NCBI RefSeq assembly: GCF_018603905.1
Contig: NZ_JAHFZZ010000003.1
Span: 248,001 to 312,000 of the forward strand
DNA length: 64,000 bases
Source of the DNA: Nonomuraea sp. NEAU-A123
GTDB lineage: Bacteria; Actinomycetota; Actinomycetes; Streptosporangiales; Streptosporangiaceae
Reading direction: 5' to 3'
In this document: piece after piece, positions 53,387-61,569 of the stretch
Position numbering within the stretch: position 1 is the first letter of the stretch
Layout: each line of letters opens with the position of its first letter
Program-made: the position numbers and the translations under genes
The notes under the pieces: generated by a model
What the model was told of the DNA's origin: nothing
What the model saw: the letters and a program-made list of their open reading frames with translations, nothing else
Databases searched by the model: none

Positions 53387-53444
53387 GCTCGTACTATATC
53401 GATGTTTGATGTAAATCTGCCCACAGGAGCTGAGGCGGCACCGA

Positions 53445-53873
53445 TCAGGCGAAGTCCTCGGGGGTGAATTCCTTGGGTTCGACGAGGACCAGCCAGTTGC
53501 CCGTGTTGTCGCGCATGACGGCCTCGACGCCGTACGGGCGGTCGGACGGCTCCTGGAGGAAGGTCACGCCCTTGGCGCTCAGTTCCTGATAGGTCTTGCG
53601 GCAGTCGTCGACCTGGAGACCGAGGCCGCCCATCTGGCCCTTTTCGAGCTGCCGCCGGATGAAGTCGGCGGCGTCGGCGTCGAGCGGCGGTCCGGGGATC
53701 ATCAAGGTGACCTCGAGTTCGGGCTGGCTGGGGTGGCCGATGGTGACCCAGCGGAAACCCTCTCCCATGGTGATGTCGGTGTGGGACTCGAAGCCCAGGT
53801 TCTCGACGTAGAAGTCGCGTGCCTTGTCCTGGTCGAGGCAGTAGACGGTGACCAGTGAGATGTTGGTAATCAT
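53445..53873 (-). CDS. VOC/glyoxalase-bleomycin-resistance fold protein
   Basis: A 142-aa VOC protein with the paired beta-alpha-beta-beta-beta modules: LVTVYCLDQDKARDFYVENLGFE and GLGLQVDDCRKTYQELSAKGVTF, with metal-ligand-like positions (VTVYC first strand, ELEVTLM, GLQVDD, LVLVEP). The C-terminal YGVEAVMRDNTGNWLVLVEP is standard. Whether it binds metal, detoxifies a small molecule or sequesters an antibiotic cannot be told. It is 39 bp from the AraC gene on the same strand and may be under its control. Confidence 0.9.
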   Translation of the reverse strand: MITNISLVTVYCLDQDKARDFYVENLGFESHTDITMGEGFRWVTIGHPSQPELEVTLMIPGPPLDADAADFIRRQLEKGQMGGLGLQVDDCRKTYQELSAKGVTFLQEPSDRPYGVEAVMRDNTGNWLVLVEPKEFTPEDFA

Positions 53874-53912
53874 GTGACTACGGTATGCGGCGACCTGCGG
53901 CGACCGCTTCTT

Positions 53913-54335
53913 TCAGATTGCGCTGTTGGGTCCGGCCGTACCACTCGGGTCGAGGACCCCGCGCATGAACAGGTAGCACCTGGGGACGTGCGGGCCGCCG
54001 CGAGCGGCCCACCGATCACGGTAGGCGGTGGGGCTTTCTCCCACGAGTTGCGTGAAGCGCGACGAGAACGATCCGAGGCTGGCGAACCCCACCGCCATGC
54101 ACACCTCGGTCACCGTGAGGTTCGCGACGCGCAGCAGGTCCTGGGCGCGCTCGATGCGGCGGCGGGTGAGATAGCGGATCGGCGTCTCGCCGTAGGCCGC
54201 CTCGAAGCTGCGGGCGAAGTGGAACTTGGACACCCCGGCGACGGCGGCGAGCTGGTCGAGATCCAGCGCCGCCTGGTAGTGACGGTCGATGTGGTCGTGC
54301 GCCCGGCGAAGATGCGGAAGCAGTCGCACAGTCAC
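53913..54335 (-). CDS. AraC-type regulator, compact
   Basis: A 140-aa protein starting at GTG 54335, inside the upstream stop. It consists almost only of the AraC helix-turn-helix pair: DLDQLAAVAGVSKFHFARSF and VTEVCMAVGFASLGSFSSRF, ending FTQLVGESPTAYRDR. There is no ligand-binding domain, so its activity may depend on expression level or on a partner. A C-terminal extension of about 25 residues with no clear fold (PRCYLFMRGVLDP) is present. It forms an operon with the XRE and membrane-protein genes. Confidence 0.88.
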   Translation of the reverse strand: MTVRLLPHLRRAHDHIDRHYQAALDLDQLAAVAGVSKFHFARSFEAAYGETPIRYLTRRRIERAQDLLRVANLTVTEVCMAVGFASLGSFSSRFTQLVGESPTAYRDRWAARGGPHVPRCYLFMRGVLDPSGTAGPNSAI

Positions 54336-54556
54336 TCTCCCGGGGACTCGGGGTACTGGAACACGTCGTCGAGCGGGACGCCGAACACCTGGGCGATCCG
54401 GAAGGCCATCTCCAGGGACGGCGAATACCGGCTCTGCTCGATGGCGATGATGGTCTGCCGGGTCACGCCGATGCGCTCGGCGAGGTCGGCCTGGGTCATC
54501 TCGTCGTGCGCGAAGCGCAGCGAGCGGATGCGGTTCGTGACGCGCGTCGACTTCAC
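54332..54556 (-). CDS. XRE-family HTH regulator, 74 aa
   Basis: GTG 54556 overlaps the upstream stop by 4 bp. The protein is a bare Cro/C1-type helix-turn-helix (MTQADLAERIGVTRQTIIAI, then EQSRYSPSLEMAFRIAQVFG), the usual partner of small membrane proteins in the YozG/DUF type pair. It presumably autoregulates the operon through the inverted repeats upstream (54996-55017). Confidence 0.9.
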   Translation of the reverse strand: MKSTRVTNRIRSLRFAHDEMTQADLAERIGVTRQTIIAIEQSRYSPSLEMAFRIAQVFGVPLDDVFQYPESPGE

Positions 54557-54993
54557 CACTGCGGCAGACTCCTGCGGTACACGATGACCTTCGTGATCCC
54601 GCCGACGACCGCCGACAGCACGAAGCAGAGGTAGACCACGTTGGCGATCCAGAACCGGTCCCACTCGGCCATCGCCATGACCATCGCCGCGACCGCGCCG
54701 ATGACGACGAACGACTGGCCGGTGTATTCGCCGAGCCGGCCGATCTCCCTGTCGCGCTCGTCCGTGGCGCGGGACGCCCTCGGGTTCACGATCGCGATCC
54801 CGATCTCGGCCACGATCGACGCGACGATGGCCGCGCCGACGGTCCAGAGCAGGGTGGTGGCGTACGGCACCTCAGGCAGGGGGCGTCCGTTGGCGCGGCT
54901 CAGGATGATGACCACATAGGCGGCGTACACGACCACGGCGACGACCAGCCTGATCCACGCGCGTTTCTCCTCATGTGTCACGGCCCACCCCAT
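54553..54993 (-). CDS. four-span membrane protein coupled to an XRE regulator
   Basis: A 146-aa protein from ATG 54993 (MGWAVTHEEKRAW), with four hydrophobic spans. The ATG follows a TATACAT box by a few bases, so it is probably leaderless; an upstream ATG at 55044 would place the start within the operator. This gene-plus-XRE pair is common in Gram-positive genomes, where the membrane protein is thought to sense a signal. No catalytic motif. Confidence 0.85.
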   Translation of the reverse strand: MGWAVTHEEKRAWIRLVVAVVVYAAYVVIILSRANGRPLPEVPYATTLLWTVGAAIVASIVAEIGIAIVNPRASRATDERDREIGRLGEYTGQSFVVIGAVAAMVMAMAEWDRFWIANVVYLCFVLSAVVGGITKVIVYRRSLPQW

Positions 54994-54995
54994 GC

Positions 54996-55017
54996 GATGT
55001 ATAGAATATTTGACATC
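54996..55017. promoter_or_regulatory. inverted repeat upstream of the membrane protein-XRE operon
   Basis: GATGT (54996-55000) and ACATC (55013-55017) flank a 12-nt AT-rich spacer covering the TATACAT box, and a further ACATCGCG occurs at 55059-55066. Probable binding site of the XRE protein, between the divergent operon and GNAT gene. Confidence 0.5.
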
Positions 55018-55089
55018 ATCAAGGTAGCCAGAATGCGACTCCATGTCTAGAAGATTTTACATCGCGTCGCCGATGCGGCCTCGGCCATC

Positions 55090-55560
55090 ATGTTGTGCAT
55101 GCCCATCAGGACCGCTGCCCCGGAAGATCTGCCGGCTCTGCTCGCCCTCGCCGTGGACTTCTACGAGGAGGACGGCTTCGCCACCTCGGAAGCCGATCTG
55201 CGGACCAACCTGGCCACGCTGATCGCCTCTCCCACGGCTCGCGTCGCGGTGAGCGAGGCGGACGATCGCGTGGTCGCGTGCGCCATCACCACGACCACGT
55301 TCGGGCTCGAATCCGGCCTGATCGCCGAGCTCGAAGACCTCTACGTCGCCCCGGACGCGCGCCGGCGCGGCGAGGCCCAGCGGCTCATCGAGGACAGCCT
55401 GCGCTGGTCAGCCGGCCGGGGCTGCGGCCGGCTCGAGATCGTGATCGCCCCCAACGGGCAGGACGTGAGCCACCTCTTCGACTTCTACCGCAAGCACGGC
55501 TTCCGGGACGAGGGCCGCCGGCTGCTCAGCCAGCCGCTGGAGCCGCACACTCGCGGGTAG
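55090..55560 (+). CDS. GNAT N-acetyltransferase
   Basis: A 156-aa GNAT with the acetyl-CoA loop LYVAPDARRRGEAQRLIEDSL (V-x-P-x-R-R-x-G-x-A variant) and a C-terminal HLFDFYRKHGFRDEGR. The substrate is unknown; the general outline (MPIRTAAPEDLPALLALAVDFY) resembles aminoglycoside 6'-type enzymes, but that is not enough to claim resistance. ATG 55099 (MPIRTAAPED) is an alternative to ATG 55090. Confidence 0.9.
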   Translation: MLCMPIRTAAPEDLPALLALAVDFYEEDGFATSEADLRTNLATLIASPTARVAVSEADDRVVACAITTTTFGLESGLIAELEDLYVAPDARRRGEAQRLIEDSLRWSAGRGCGRLEIVIAPNGQDVSHLFDFYRKHGFRDEGRRLLSQPLEPHTRG

Positions 55561-55603
55561 GGGCGAGCTTCGGTCGCCGGCCCTTTCCGGCAGGGCCCCC
55601 TCC

Positions 55604-56389
55604 TCAGAGATCGGGTATCGCGAGGTCGAGGTTGGGCTGGTCGATGCCGCCGTCGACCTCCAGCACCTTGCCGGTCAGGTAGCGCCCGGCGGGCGAGACC
55701 AGGTAGAGCACCGCGGCCGCCACGTCCTCCGGCTCGCCGATCCGCTTCAAGGGGGTGGCCTGCTCCATCTGGGTACGCAGGTTCTCGTCGGTCATGACGA
55801 TGTCGAGGGCGGAGGTGGCGACCGCGCCGACGGCGATCGCGTTGACGCGCACCCTGGGCGCCAGGTCGCGGGCGGCCAGCCGCGTGTAGTGCGTGAGCGC
55901 CGCCTTGGCGCTGCCGTACGCCAGATAACCACGGCCCGCCGTCCGGCCCACGGCGGAGGTGATGTTCACCACCGAGCCGCCGGTCTCGAGCAGGTACGGT
56001 ACGGCCGCCCGCGTCAGCTCATGGGCGATCCCGACATTGAACTGGAACGCGTTCTCAAGATGTCTCCGCGTGGTGTCGAGAAAGGCGCGGGGAAGCGCTC
56101 CGCCCACATTGTTGACGATCGCGTCCACCCGGCCGAAAGCGTCCACGGCCTGCTTCGCGAGCGCCTCCATGGCGCCCGGCACGCTCAAGTCGGCGGGGAC
56201 GATCAGCGCCCGCCTGCCCGCCTCCTCCACCTGGGCTGCGACGGCGCGTAGCTGCTCCTCCGTGCGGGCGGCAATCGCCACGTCCGCGCCCGCCTGCGCG
56301 AGGGCGATCGCGGTCGCCGCGCCGATGCCGCGGCCGGCACCGGTGACGATGGCGGCGTGGCCGGTGACGCGGAAGCGGTCCAGGATCAT
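55604..56389 (-). CDS. short-chain dehydrogenase/reductase (SDR), KstR-box regulated
   Basis: A 261-aa classical SDR with [21 protein letters not shown] (Rossmann TGxxxGIG), NNVGG, catalytic Ser in NITSAVGR and YGSAK (Tyr-x-x-x-Lys; YGSAKAAL), and a C-terminal DGGI. The [11 protein letters not shown] beginning resembles SDRs linked to steroid or fatty-acid catabolism in actinomycetes. A TNNAACNNGTTNNA site lies 34 bp upstream of the ATG, matching the KstR consensus for the cholesterol regulon of mycobacteria. An NAD(P)-dependent ketoreductase acting on steroid or acyl-CoA intermediates is the best guess. Confidence 0.88.
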   Translation of the reverse strand: MILDRFRVTGHAAIVTGAGRGIGAATAIALAQAGADVAIAARTEEQLRAVAAQVEEAGRRALIVPADLSVPGAMEALAKQAVDAFGRVDAIVNNVGGALPRAFLDTTRRHLENAFQFNVGIAHELTRAAVPYLLETGGSVVNITSAVGRTAGRGYLAYGSAKAALTHYTRLAARDLAPRVRVNAIAVGAVATSALDIVMTDENLRTQMEQATPLKRIGEPEDVAAAVLYLVSPAGRYLTGKVLEVDGGIDQPNLDLAIPDL

Positions 56390-56422
56390 GTCATGACCTC
56401 CGACCGCAGCCTAAGGTCAAAC

Positions 56423-56436
56423 TGAAACGTGTTTCA
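56423..56436 (-). promoter_or_regulatory. KstR-like operator upstream of SDR
   Basis: TGAAACGTGTTTCA at 56423-56436 has perfect inverted arms TGAAAC/GTTTCA and fits the TNNAACNNGTTNNA consensus. It sits just upstream of the SDR start. Confidence 0.6.
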
Positions 56437-56503
56437 ATACCGAGGGCGCGGCCGAGTGAGACTTACCACGATCGTAGGCGTAATGACCGGGCCCGAAGGG
56501 CAG

Positions 56504-57514
56504 TTACCCCCGGGTCTTGGCTCTCGGGAGAGTCCTTTTGCGGAGCCGGGCGCTCCGGCGCGGCGACTGCTTGACCTCGGGTTTCTTCTTGCTCGTGGTG
56601 ACCTTGGTCTTCTCCTTGCCCGGGTCGACCTCGGCCTTCTCCGGGCTCGTGCCGCTGATTTCGGCGCTGTCATCTTCGCTGTCGCTGCCGACCTCGGCTT
56701 TACTTTCGACACCGCCCCTGACCTTGCTTGTGCCGCCGCTCTTTTGCGGGGGCGAGTTTATTATCCGCTCCTTCATCCGCTTGTTATCGAACGAAACAGT
56801 ACTACGATCAAAAATCGGCGACTTGACCGTCTTACGCGCGCCCGACTTCTTTACTTCGCCCTCGTCGGCGCTCTTTTCGCGAGGCTTAGGTTTAGCGCTG
56901 ATCAATGTTAATGCGCCTTCCGACGGAGGACTCTGCGCAAGGCCACCCTCCTTGTACAGGCTGTCATCCACCGAGACGCCGGAAGCATCCATAGCGCTGA
57001 CCTTCGCGAGCTCCTCGAGCTGGGCATCGACATCGGTCCCGCGCGCCGTTCCGTAGTTGACCTGCAAGTACGGGTGGCACCATCCGATCTGGCTCTTGCC
57101 CTTTCCCTTGGCATTGCCATTGGTGATGCCGTACGCCGCGATCGTCGCCTTGCAGTAGGCACAGTTGGGCGACGTGCATTTGATATAGGCCACCCCGCCT
57201 CTCTTGCACGCGGCGAGTATGCACATTTCAGCGTGGTTGCTGGCCGTATCATTGGTGAATTTGCCAGCCAAATATACGTTATAAGCCTTGTAGTCGGGGT
57301 TGTCCTTGACGTGATCGAGAATCTTTTGTCCGGGTCCGGTTAGCTTGCTCCTCGATCCCACGGACAGTCCCCCCACCTTGGAGACGACCAGATCGCCTCC
57401 GGTCGTCACCGCCACAGTGTAATTACTGGCCTTTCTGAACGTCTTAGCGAGCCATTCGACGAGTAAGTCGGCTGCGGCGTTCGCCTCTGATTTCGGTTTC
57501 CGGTCCGGTTCCAT
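56504..57514 (-). CDS. free-standing deaminase-fold protein with a disordered basic tail
   Basis: A 336-aa protein. Residues about 85-130 hold the zinc-dependent deaminase signature: SNHAEMCIL (H94, E96) and CTSPNCAYC (C118, C121). The surrounding AYNVYLAGKFTND and ATIAAYGITNG fit the helix-strand-helix core. Residues about 190-336 form a low-complexity tail rich in Lys, Ser, Pro and Glu, ending in a histone-like SPRRSARLRKRTLPRAKTRG stretch. There is no signal peptide. DNA here is visibly less GC-rich than its neighbours, suggesting recent transfer. Bacterial toxins and nucleic-acid editors use this fold, and a basic tail could bind nucleic acid, but the substrate is unknown. No immunity gene is evident. 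Confidence 0.75.
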   Translation of the reverse strand: MEPDRKPKSEANAAADLLVEWLAKTFRKASNYTVAVTTGGDLVVSKVGGLSVGSRSKLTGPGQKILDHVKDNPDYKAYNVYLAGKFTNDTASNHAEMCILAACKRGGVAYIKCTSPNCAYCKATIAAYGITNGNAKGKGKSQIGWCHPYLQVNYGTARGTDVDAQLEELAKVSAMDASGVSVDDSLYKEGGLAQSPPSEGALTLISAKPKPREKSADEGEVKKSGARKTVKSPIFDRSTVSFDNKRMKERIINSPPQKSGGTSKVRGGVESKAEVGSDSEDDSAEISGTSPEKAEVDPGKEKTKVTTSKKKPEVKQSPRRSARLRKRTLPRAKTRG

Positions 57515-57626
57515 GGATCTCAGCCAACACGGATGCGCCCGCGAGATCGGCTTACCGGAAGGTAAGGTCCCCGTCCCGGCCGAAATCCGGTTGTCCGCCG
57601 AGCCCGCCGCTCAGCATGATCGACCC

Positions 57627-58382
57627 ATGAGATTCGCGGTCATCGGCGACATCCATGCCAACTTCGCCAAGGCCGACGCGATAGTCCGGCGGCACTGCGG
57701 TCCCGTCGACGCCATCTTCAGCGTCGGCGACGCCGAGCCCAACAGGACCGAGGCGGACAGCCTCGGCGTCGGCGGCCCGGCCAAATATCGCAAGGTCGGC
57801 GATTTCCCGGAGTTCGTCGCCGGGTGGCGCAGCATGAGCGCACCGGTCTACTTCATCGGCGGAAACCACGAGCCATGGCCGTCACTCGACGCCCAGGGCC
57901 CCGGCGAATGGGCGCCCGGCTTTCACTTTCTGGGGCGCTCCGGCGTACGGGAGGTGGCCGGTCTTCGGGTCGCCTTCCTGTCCGGCATCTACTCGCGCCA
58001 CTTCAGCGAGCCTGACACGCCTCCCGCCGTCACGCCGGAGCGGCTCAAGGAGTACGGCTATTTCACCAGGCCACAGGTCAACCTGCTGCTCGATCAGGCC
58101 CGCGGCAAGAGTGTCGACCTCCTGCTCACGCACGAATGGCCTTCCGGGCTGTCGTACCTTCACCGGGGGAAGGAGCCGGTGGGGCGGGACGCCATCCGGG
58201 CGCTGACCGACCGGCTCGCGCCTCAGGTGCACGCCTGCGGTCACATGCACACCCCGTTCAGGGAGCGGGTCGGTGCCACGGAGGTCGTCTGCCTTTCGCA
58301 GGTCGCCTACGGTCCCGACGCGGTGAGCGTGCTGGAACTCGCCTCGGACGGCACGCTGAAAGAGCTGCCGATCCACGTCTGA
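57627..58382 (+). CDS. metallophosphoesterase
   Basis: A 251-aa calcineurin-type phosphoesterase with GDIHAN near the start (residues 7-12), IFSVGDAEPN, FIGGNHEPWP, LLLTHEWPSG and CGHMHTPF, that is all metal-binding motifs D-x-H, GD-x, GNHE, H and GHxH. The NHEPW and early overall shape recall lariat-debranching-like phosphoesterases. ATG 57627 (MRFAVIGDIHAN) is the natural start; a longer frame starting at 57513 would overlap the deaminase start region. Substrate unknown. Divergent from the deaminase gene (112 bp apart), so the two may share control. Confidence 0.88.
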   Translation: MRFAVIGDIHANFAKADAIVRRHCGPVDAIFSVGDAEPNRTEADSLGVGGPAKYRKVGDFPEFVAGWRSMSAPVYFIGGNHEPWPSLDAQGPGEWAPGFHFLGRSGVREVAGLRVAFLSGIYSRHFSEPDTPPAVTPERLKEYGYFTRPQVNLLLDQARGKSVDLLLTHEWPSGLSYLHRGKEPVGRDAIRALTDRLAPQVHACGHMHTPFRERVGATEVVCLSQVAYGPDAVSVLELASDGTLKELPIHV

Positions 58383-58428
58383 CCCCACAAAGAGGTGGCG
58401 AAAATGGCCCGGTGCGCGCACACGACCG

Positions 58429-59001
58429 CTAGGGCAGGGGCTCCAGGCCCAGGCAGAGTTCGAACACCGCCGTGAGCCGGTCGACGTCGGCGGGTGACGG
58501 TGTCTCGGGGCCCACGAGGCGGCGGACCGAGCCGATGCCCAGGAAGACCGCCGTCGCCATCCGGGCCCTGGCGTGCGCGTCCGGGCCGCCGAGGAGGGCC
58601 TCGATGGGCTCGATCAAGACGGCCTGCAGGCGATCGCGGACGAGCGCCTGGATCTCCGGATCGCCCGCCGACCGTTCGAGTGAGCGCAGGATGGGACTCT
58701 CCGGGTCGTGGGACATGCGTTCGGCGGCGTACTCCGCCAGGCGTCTGGGCAGGCCCGCCCGGTCGCCCTCGACCACGGCGCGGACCGTCGGCTCGCCCGC
58801 CAGGACCTCGCCGAACAGGCCCGCCTTGGAGCCGAAGTAGCGGCCCACCAAGGCGATGTTGGCGCCCGCCGCCGAGGCGATCATGCGGACCGTCACCTGC
58901 TCGTAGCCGTACTCGCCGAACAGCATGCGCGCTGCTTCCAGCAGCCGCTGGCGGGTGGCCGCACGATCGCGCGGCCGGGCGTCCGTCAACTGCGCTTCCA
59001 T
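58429..59001 (-). CDS. TetR family regulator of the adjacent MFS transporter
   Basis: A 190-aa TetR protein starting at ATG 59001 (MEAQLTDARPRDRAATRQRL). The N-terminal HTH reads LFGEYGYEQVTVRMIASAAG followed by ALVGRYFGSKAGLF, and the C-terminal part is the helical ligand domain. It is divergent from a DHA2 drug-efflux gene, with a palindromic CGAG-CTCG element between them, so it very likely represses that transporter and is released by a substrate. Confidence 0.92.
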   Translation of the reverse strand: MEAQLTDARPRDRAATRQRLLEAARMLFGEYGYEQVTVRMIASAAGANIALVGRYFGSKAGLFGEVLAGEPTVRAVVEGDRAGLPRRLAEYAAERMSHDPESPILRSLERSAGDPEIQALVRDRLQAVLIEPIEALLGGPDAHARARMATAVFLGIGSVRRLVGPETPSPADVDRLTAVFELCLGLEPLP

Positions 59002-59049
59002 GGCCCGAACTCTACTCAAGAACACCCCACTTGCCGCGCGGCTAGTAAA

Positions 59050-59063
59050 CGAGCGTATACTCG
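59050..59063. promoter_or_regulatory. candidate TetR operator
   Basis: CGAG (59050-59053) and CTCG (59060-59063) flank GTATAC-like sequence (CGTATA), forming an inverted repeat between the TetR and MFS starts; the TATAC part may also be a -10 box. Confidence 0.55.
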
Positions 59064-59087
59064 CCGAGGAGAAATGGTAGGAAGGGG

Positions 59088-60902
59088 ATGTGGGTCTTGG
59101 TAGCCCAGACACAGGCCGCGGCCCCCGCGAGGCGGCAATACACTCACCGCGAAATTCTCGAGGTCATGTCCGGGCTCATGCTCGCCATGCTCACCTCGAT
59201 GATCTCGACCTCGGTGGTCGGCACGGCGTTGCCGACGATCGTGGGGGAACTCGGCGGCCAGGACCAGTACTCATGGGTGGCGACGGCGACCATGCTGACC
59301 ATGACGGTCTCCACGCCGTTGTGGGGCAAGCTGTCCGACCTGTGGGGCCGCAAGCTGCTGTTCCAGAGCGCCCTGGGGTTGTTCGTCGCGGCGTCGCTCG
59401 TGGCCGGTCTGTCGCAGAACATCGGGCAGCTCATCGCGGCGCGTGCCGTACAGGGGCTGGGTGTGGGTGGTCTGTCGGCCCTCGCTCAGGTGATCCTCGG
59501 CGACATCGTGTCACCGCGGGAGCGCGGCCGCTACTCGGGGTACATGGGCGCCGTCTTCGGCATCTCCACGGTCGCGGGGCCGCTGCTCGGCGGGTTCATC
59601 GTGGACACCGACTGGCTCGGCTGGCGCTGGTGCTTCTACGTGGTCGTGCCGTTCGCGTTGATCGCGTTCATCGTGATCCAGAAGGTGCTGAAGCTGCCGA
59701 GGATCCGGCGCAACACCTCCGTCGACATCTGGGGCGCGACCACCATCACGGCCAGCGCGAGCGCGTTGATGCTGCTGCTGACGCTGGGCGGCACGGAGTT
59801 CGAGTGGAACTCCTTCTGGACGTACGCCTTGGGCGCCATCAGCCTGCTCATGCTGGCCCTCGCGGTGCTCTCCGAGCGCACGGCCCGGAACCCGATCCTG
59901 CCGCCCAGGCTGTTCAGGAACCGGACGTTCGTGCTCACCGCGGCCGCCTCGCTGTTCGTCGGCGTGGCGATGTTCGGCGCGATGATCTACCTGCCGCAGT
60001 ACCTGCAGATCGTCAAGGGGCTGAGCCCCACCGAGTCGGGGCTGATGACGCTGCCCATGGTGGTGGCGCTGTTCCTGGGCGGAGTGATCTCCGGGAAGAT
60101 CGTCACCCAGACCGGCAAGTGGAAGATCTTCCCGGTGGCGGGCCTGCTGATCGTGGCCGTGGGGTTGTTCCTGCTGTCGCGGCTGCACGTGGAGTCGAGC
60201 GAGTGGCTCATCGGGTTCGACGTGGCCGTACTGGGCACCGGGCTCGGCCTGTCGATGCAGATGCTCATCCTCGCCGCGCAGAACGGCTCCGAACTGCGTG
60301 ACATGGCGTCCACCACGGCGGGTGTCTCGTTCTTCCGGTCGCTGGGCGGTGCCGTGGGCGTGGCCGCGTTCGGCGCGATCCTCACCAACCGCCTCAACAG
60401 CGAGATGACCGACATGCTGCGGGCCGCGCACATCGCGCTGCCCGGCGGCGACTCTCCCAAGCTGGGCAGCCCCACTGCCATCCAGTCGCTGCCCGGGCCG
60501 ATCAAGCACATCGTGCTCGAATCCTTCACCCGCGGCCTGGAGACCGTCTTCATGGTCGGCGTGCCGATCGCGCTGCTCGGCTTCGTGGCGACGCTCTTCC
60601 TCAAGGAACTGCCGCTCAGAGGCCCCGCGATGCCCGCGCCGGAGCCCAAGCCGCTCAGCAAGGACGACCTGGTCCTGGCCGGGCTGCTGCTGGAGCTCAT
60701 CGCCCAGCGGATCGAGCGGGTCAACGGCCAGCCGTCCGCGCTGCTGTCCGCGGTCGCCAGGATGGCGCCGCCCGATGACCGTACCGAACGGGAGCGCGCC
60801 CGATCGGTCGCGCAGAGCGTGCTGCGTCCCACCTCACGCGCTCTGATCGCGCAGGCCGCGCCGCCGCGGAAAGACCTCGTCATAGGAGGAGTCTCATCAT
60901 GA
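59088..60902 (+). CDS. MFS transporter, DHA2 (14-span) drug efflux type
   Basis: A 604-aa transporter with 14 predicted spans. Motif A is seen in LWGKLSDLWGRK (G-x-x-x-D-x-x-G-R-K variant), motif C in GPLLGGF and the DHA2 start is MTSMISTSVVGTALPTIVG-like (IVGELGG). A cytoplasmic C-terminal tail of about 100 residues, rich in Arg and Pro, extends past the last span. It probably exports a drug or metabolite by proton antiport and is repressed by the divergent TetR. ATG 59088 lies right after GGAAGGGG; a TTG at 59097 would give better spacing. It overlaps the next gene by 4 bp. Confidence 0.92.
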   Translation: MWVLVAQTQAAAPARRQYTHREILEVMSGLMLAMLTSMISTSVVGTALPTIVGELGGQDQYSWVATATMLTMTVSTPLWGKLSDLWGRKLLFQSALGLFVAASLVAGLSQNIGQLIAARAVQGLGVGGLSALAQVILGDIVSPRERGRYSGYMGAVFGISTVAGPLLGGFIVDTDWLGWRWCFYVVVPFALIAFIVIQKVLKLPRIRRNTSVDIWGATTITASASALMLLLTLGGTEFEWNSFWTYALGAISLLMLALAVLSERTARNPILPPRLFRNRTFVLTAAASLFVGVAMFGAMIYLPQYLQIVKGLSPTESGLMTLPMVVALFLGGVISGKIVTQTGKWKIFPVAGLLIVAVGLFLLSRLHVESSEWLIGFDVAVLGTGLGLSMQMLILAAQNGSELRDMASTTAGVSFFRSLGGAVGVAAFGAILTNRLNSEMTDMLRAAHIALPGGDSPKLGSPTAIQSLPGPIKHIVLESFTRGLETVFMVGVPIALLGFVATLFLKELPLRGPAMPAPEPKPLSKDDLVLAGLLLELIAQRIERVNGQPSALLSAVARMAPPDDRTERERARSVAQSVLRPTSRALIAQAAPPRKDLVIGGVSS

Positions 60903-61318
60903 TTCGCAAGTTCGTGGGCGCCGTCGCGGCCGCTCTGGCCTTCATGGCCGGGCTGTGGCTGATGATCGCCCCGTTCGCGCTCGGCACCCAGCCGGAGAAC
61001 GCCGACTGGACCGACCCGACCACCTCCGAATTCTTCACCGGCCTGGGCGTCGCCGTCGTCGGGCTCGTCGGCGTGGCCGCCTTCGTCGCGGCCATCCATG
61101 AGGAGCTCGTGGTCCGCGGCCTGGTGGCCGTACGGCAGAAGCAGGCCGAGCCGGAGCCCGAGCCGGTGGCGCCCGCGCCGCAGGGGTCGTCCGCGGAGCT
61201 GGCCAGCCTGCTCGCCCCGCTCGTCGAGGCGTTGCGCGAGGACCTGAACAACACCGGACGCGGCGACCACCGTCAGAACGGCAAGCCCGCCCTGGTGGGA
61301 GTGGAGGAGAACCGATGA
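60899..61318 (+). CDS. SPW-like two-span membrane protein with acidic-Pro tail
   Basis: A 139-aa protein (ATG 60899, 4-bp overlap with the MFS stop). Two spans (about 5-28 and 46-68) share a pattern AGLWLMIAPFALG and GLGVAVVGLVGVAAF with the next protein, resembling the SPW repeat. A cytoplasmic tail with QKQAEPEPEPVAPAP and a terminal helix follows. Function unknown; it may assist the transporter. Confidence 0.75.
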   Translation: MIRKFVGAVAAALAFMAGLWLMIAPFALGTQPENADWTDPTTSEFFTGLGVAVVGLVGVAAFVAAIHEELVVRGLVAVRQKQAEPEPEPVAPAPQGSSAELASLLAPLVEALREDLNNTGRGDHRQNGKPALVGVEENR

Positions 61319-61554
61319 AGGCCAAGCTGGGCGTCTCCGCCCTTGTCGTGCTGTTCCTGGCCGGCGTGTGGCTGATCGCGGCGCCGTTCGCGGTGGGCTA
61401 CCAGCCCCGGGGCGCGGCCTACGCCGACGCGACGGTCAACGATCTGTGGGTCGGCGGCGCGCTGGCCGGCGTCTCGTTCGTGGCCATCGTGATCTACGCC
61501 GCCGACGCGCTGCGCGAGCTCGCCGGCCGCGGCAAGCACGTCGCCGACGGCTGA
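61315..61554 (+). CDS. SPW-like two-span membrane protein, paralogue
   Basis: A 79-aa paralogue of the previous protein (AGVWLIAAPFAVGYQPRG and WVGGALAGVSFVAIVIY). ATG 61315 overlaps the previous stop by 4 bp. The pair makes a four-gene run with the transporter and is followed by a universal stress protein 15 bp on, so all are likely one transcript. Confidence 0.75.
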   Translation: MKAKLGVSALVVLFLAGVWLIAAPFAVGYQPRGAAYADATVNDLWVGGALAGVSFVAIVIYAADALRELAGRGKHVADG

Positions 61555-61569
61555 CGTGCGAGGCATGCC

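Noticed and set aside
55090-55560. Aminoglycoside resistance gene
   Set aside because: The GNAT fold is clear, but the substrate-binding features needed to claim aminoglycoside acetylation cannot be seen.
57513-57626. Longer start for the metallophosphoesterase
   Set aside because: The extra 38 residues (CAREIGLPEGKV...) do not resemble the family, and the natural MRFAVIGDIHAN start gives the normal length.
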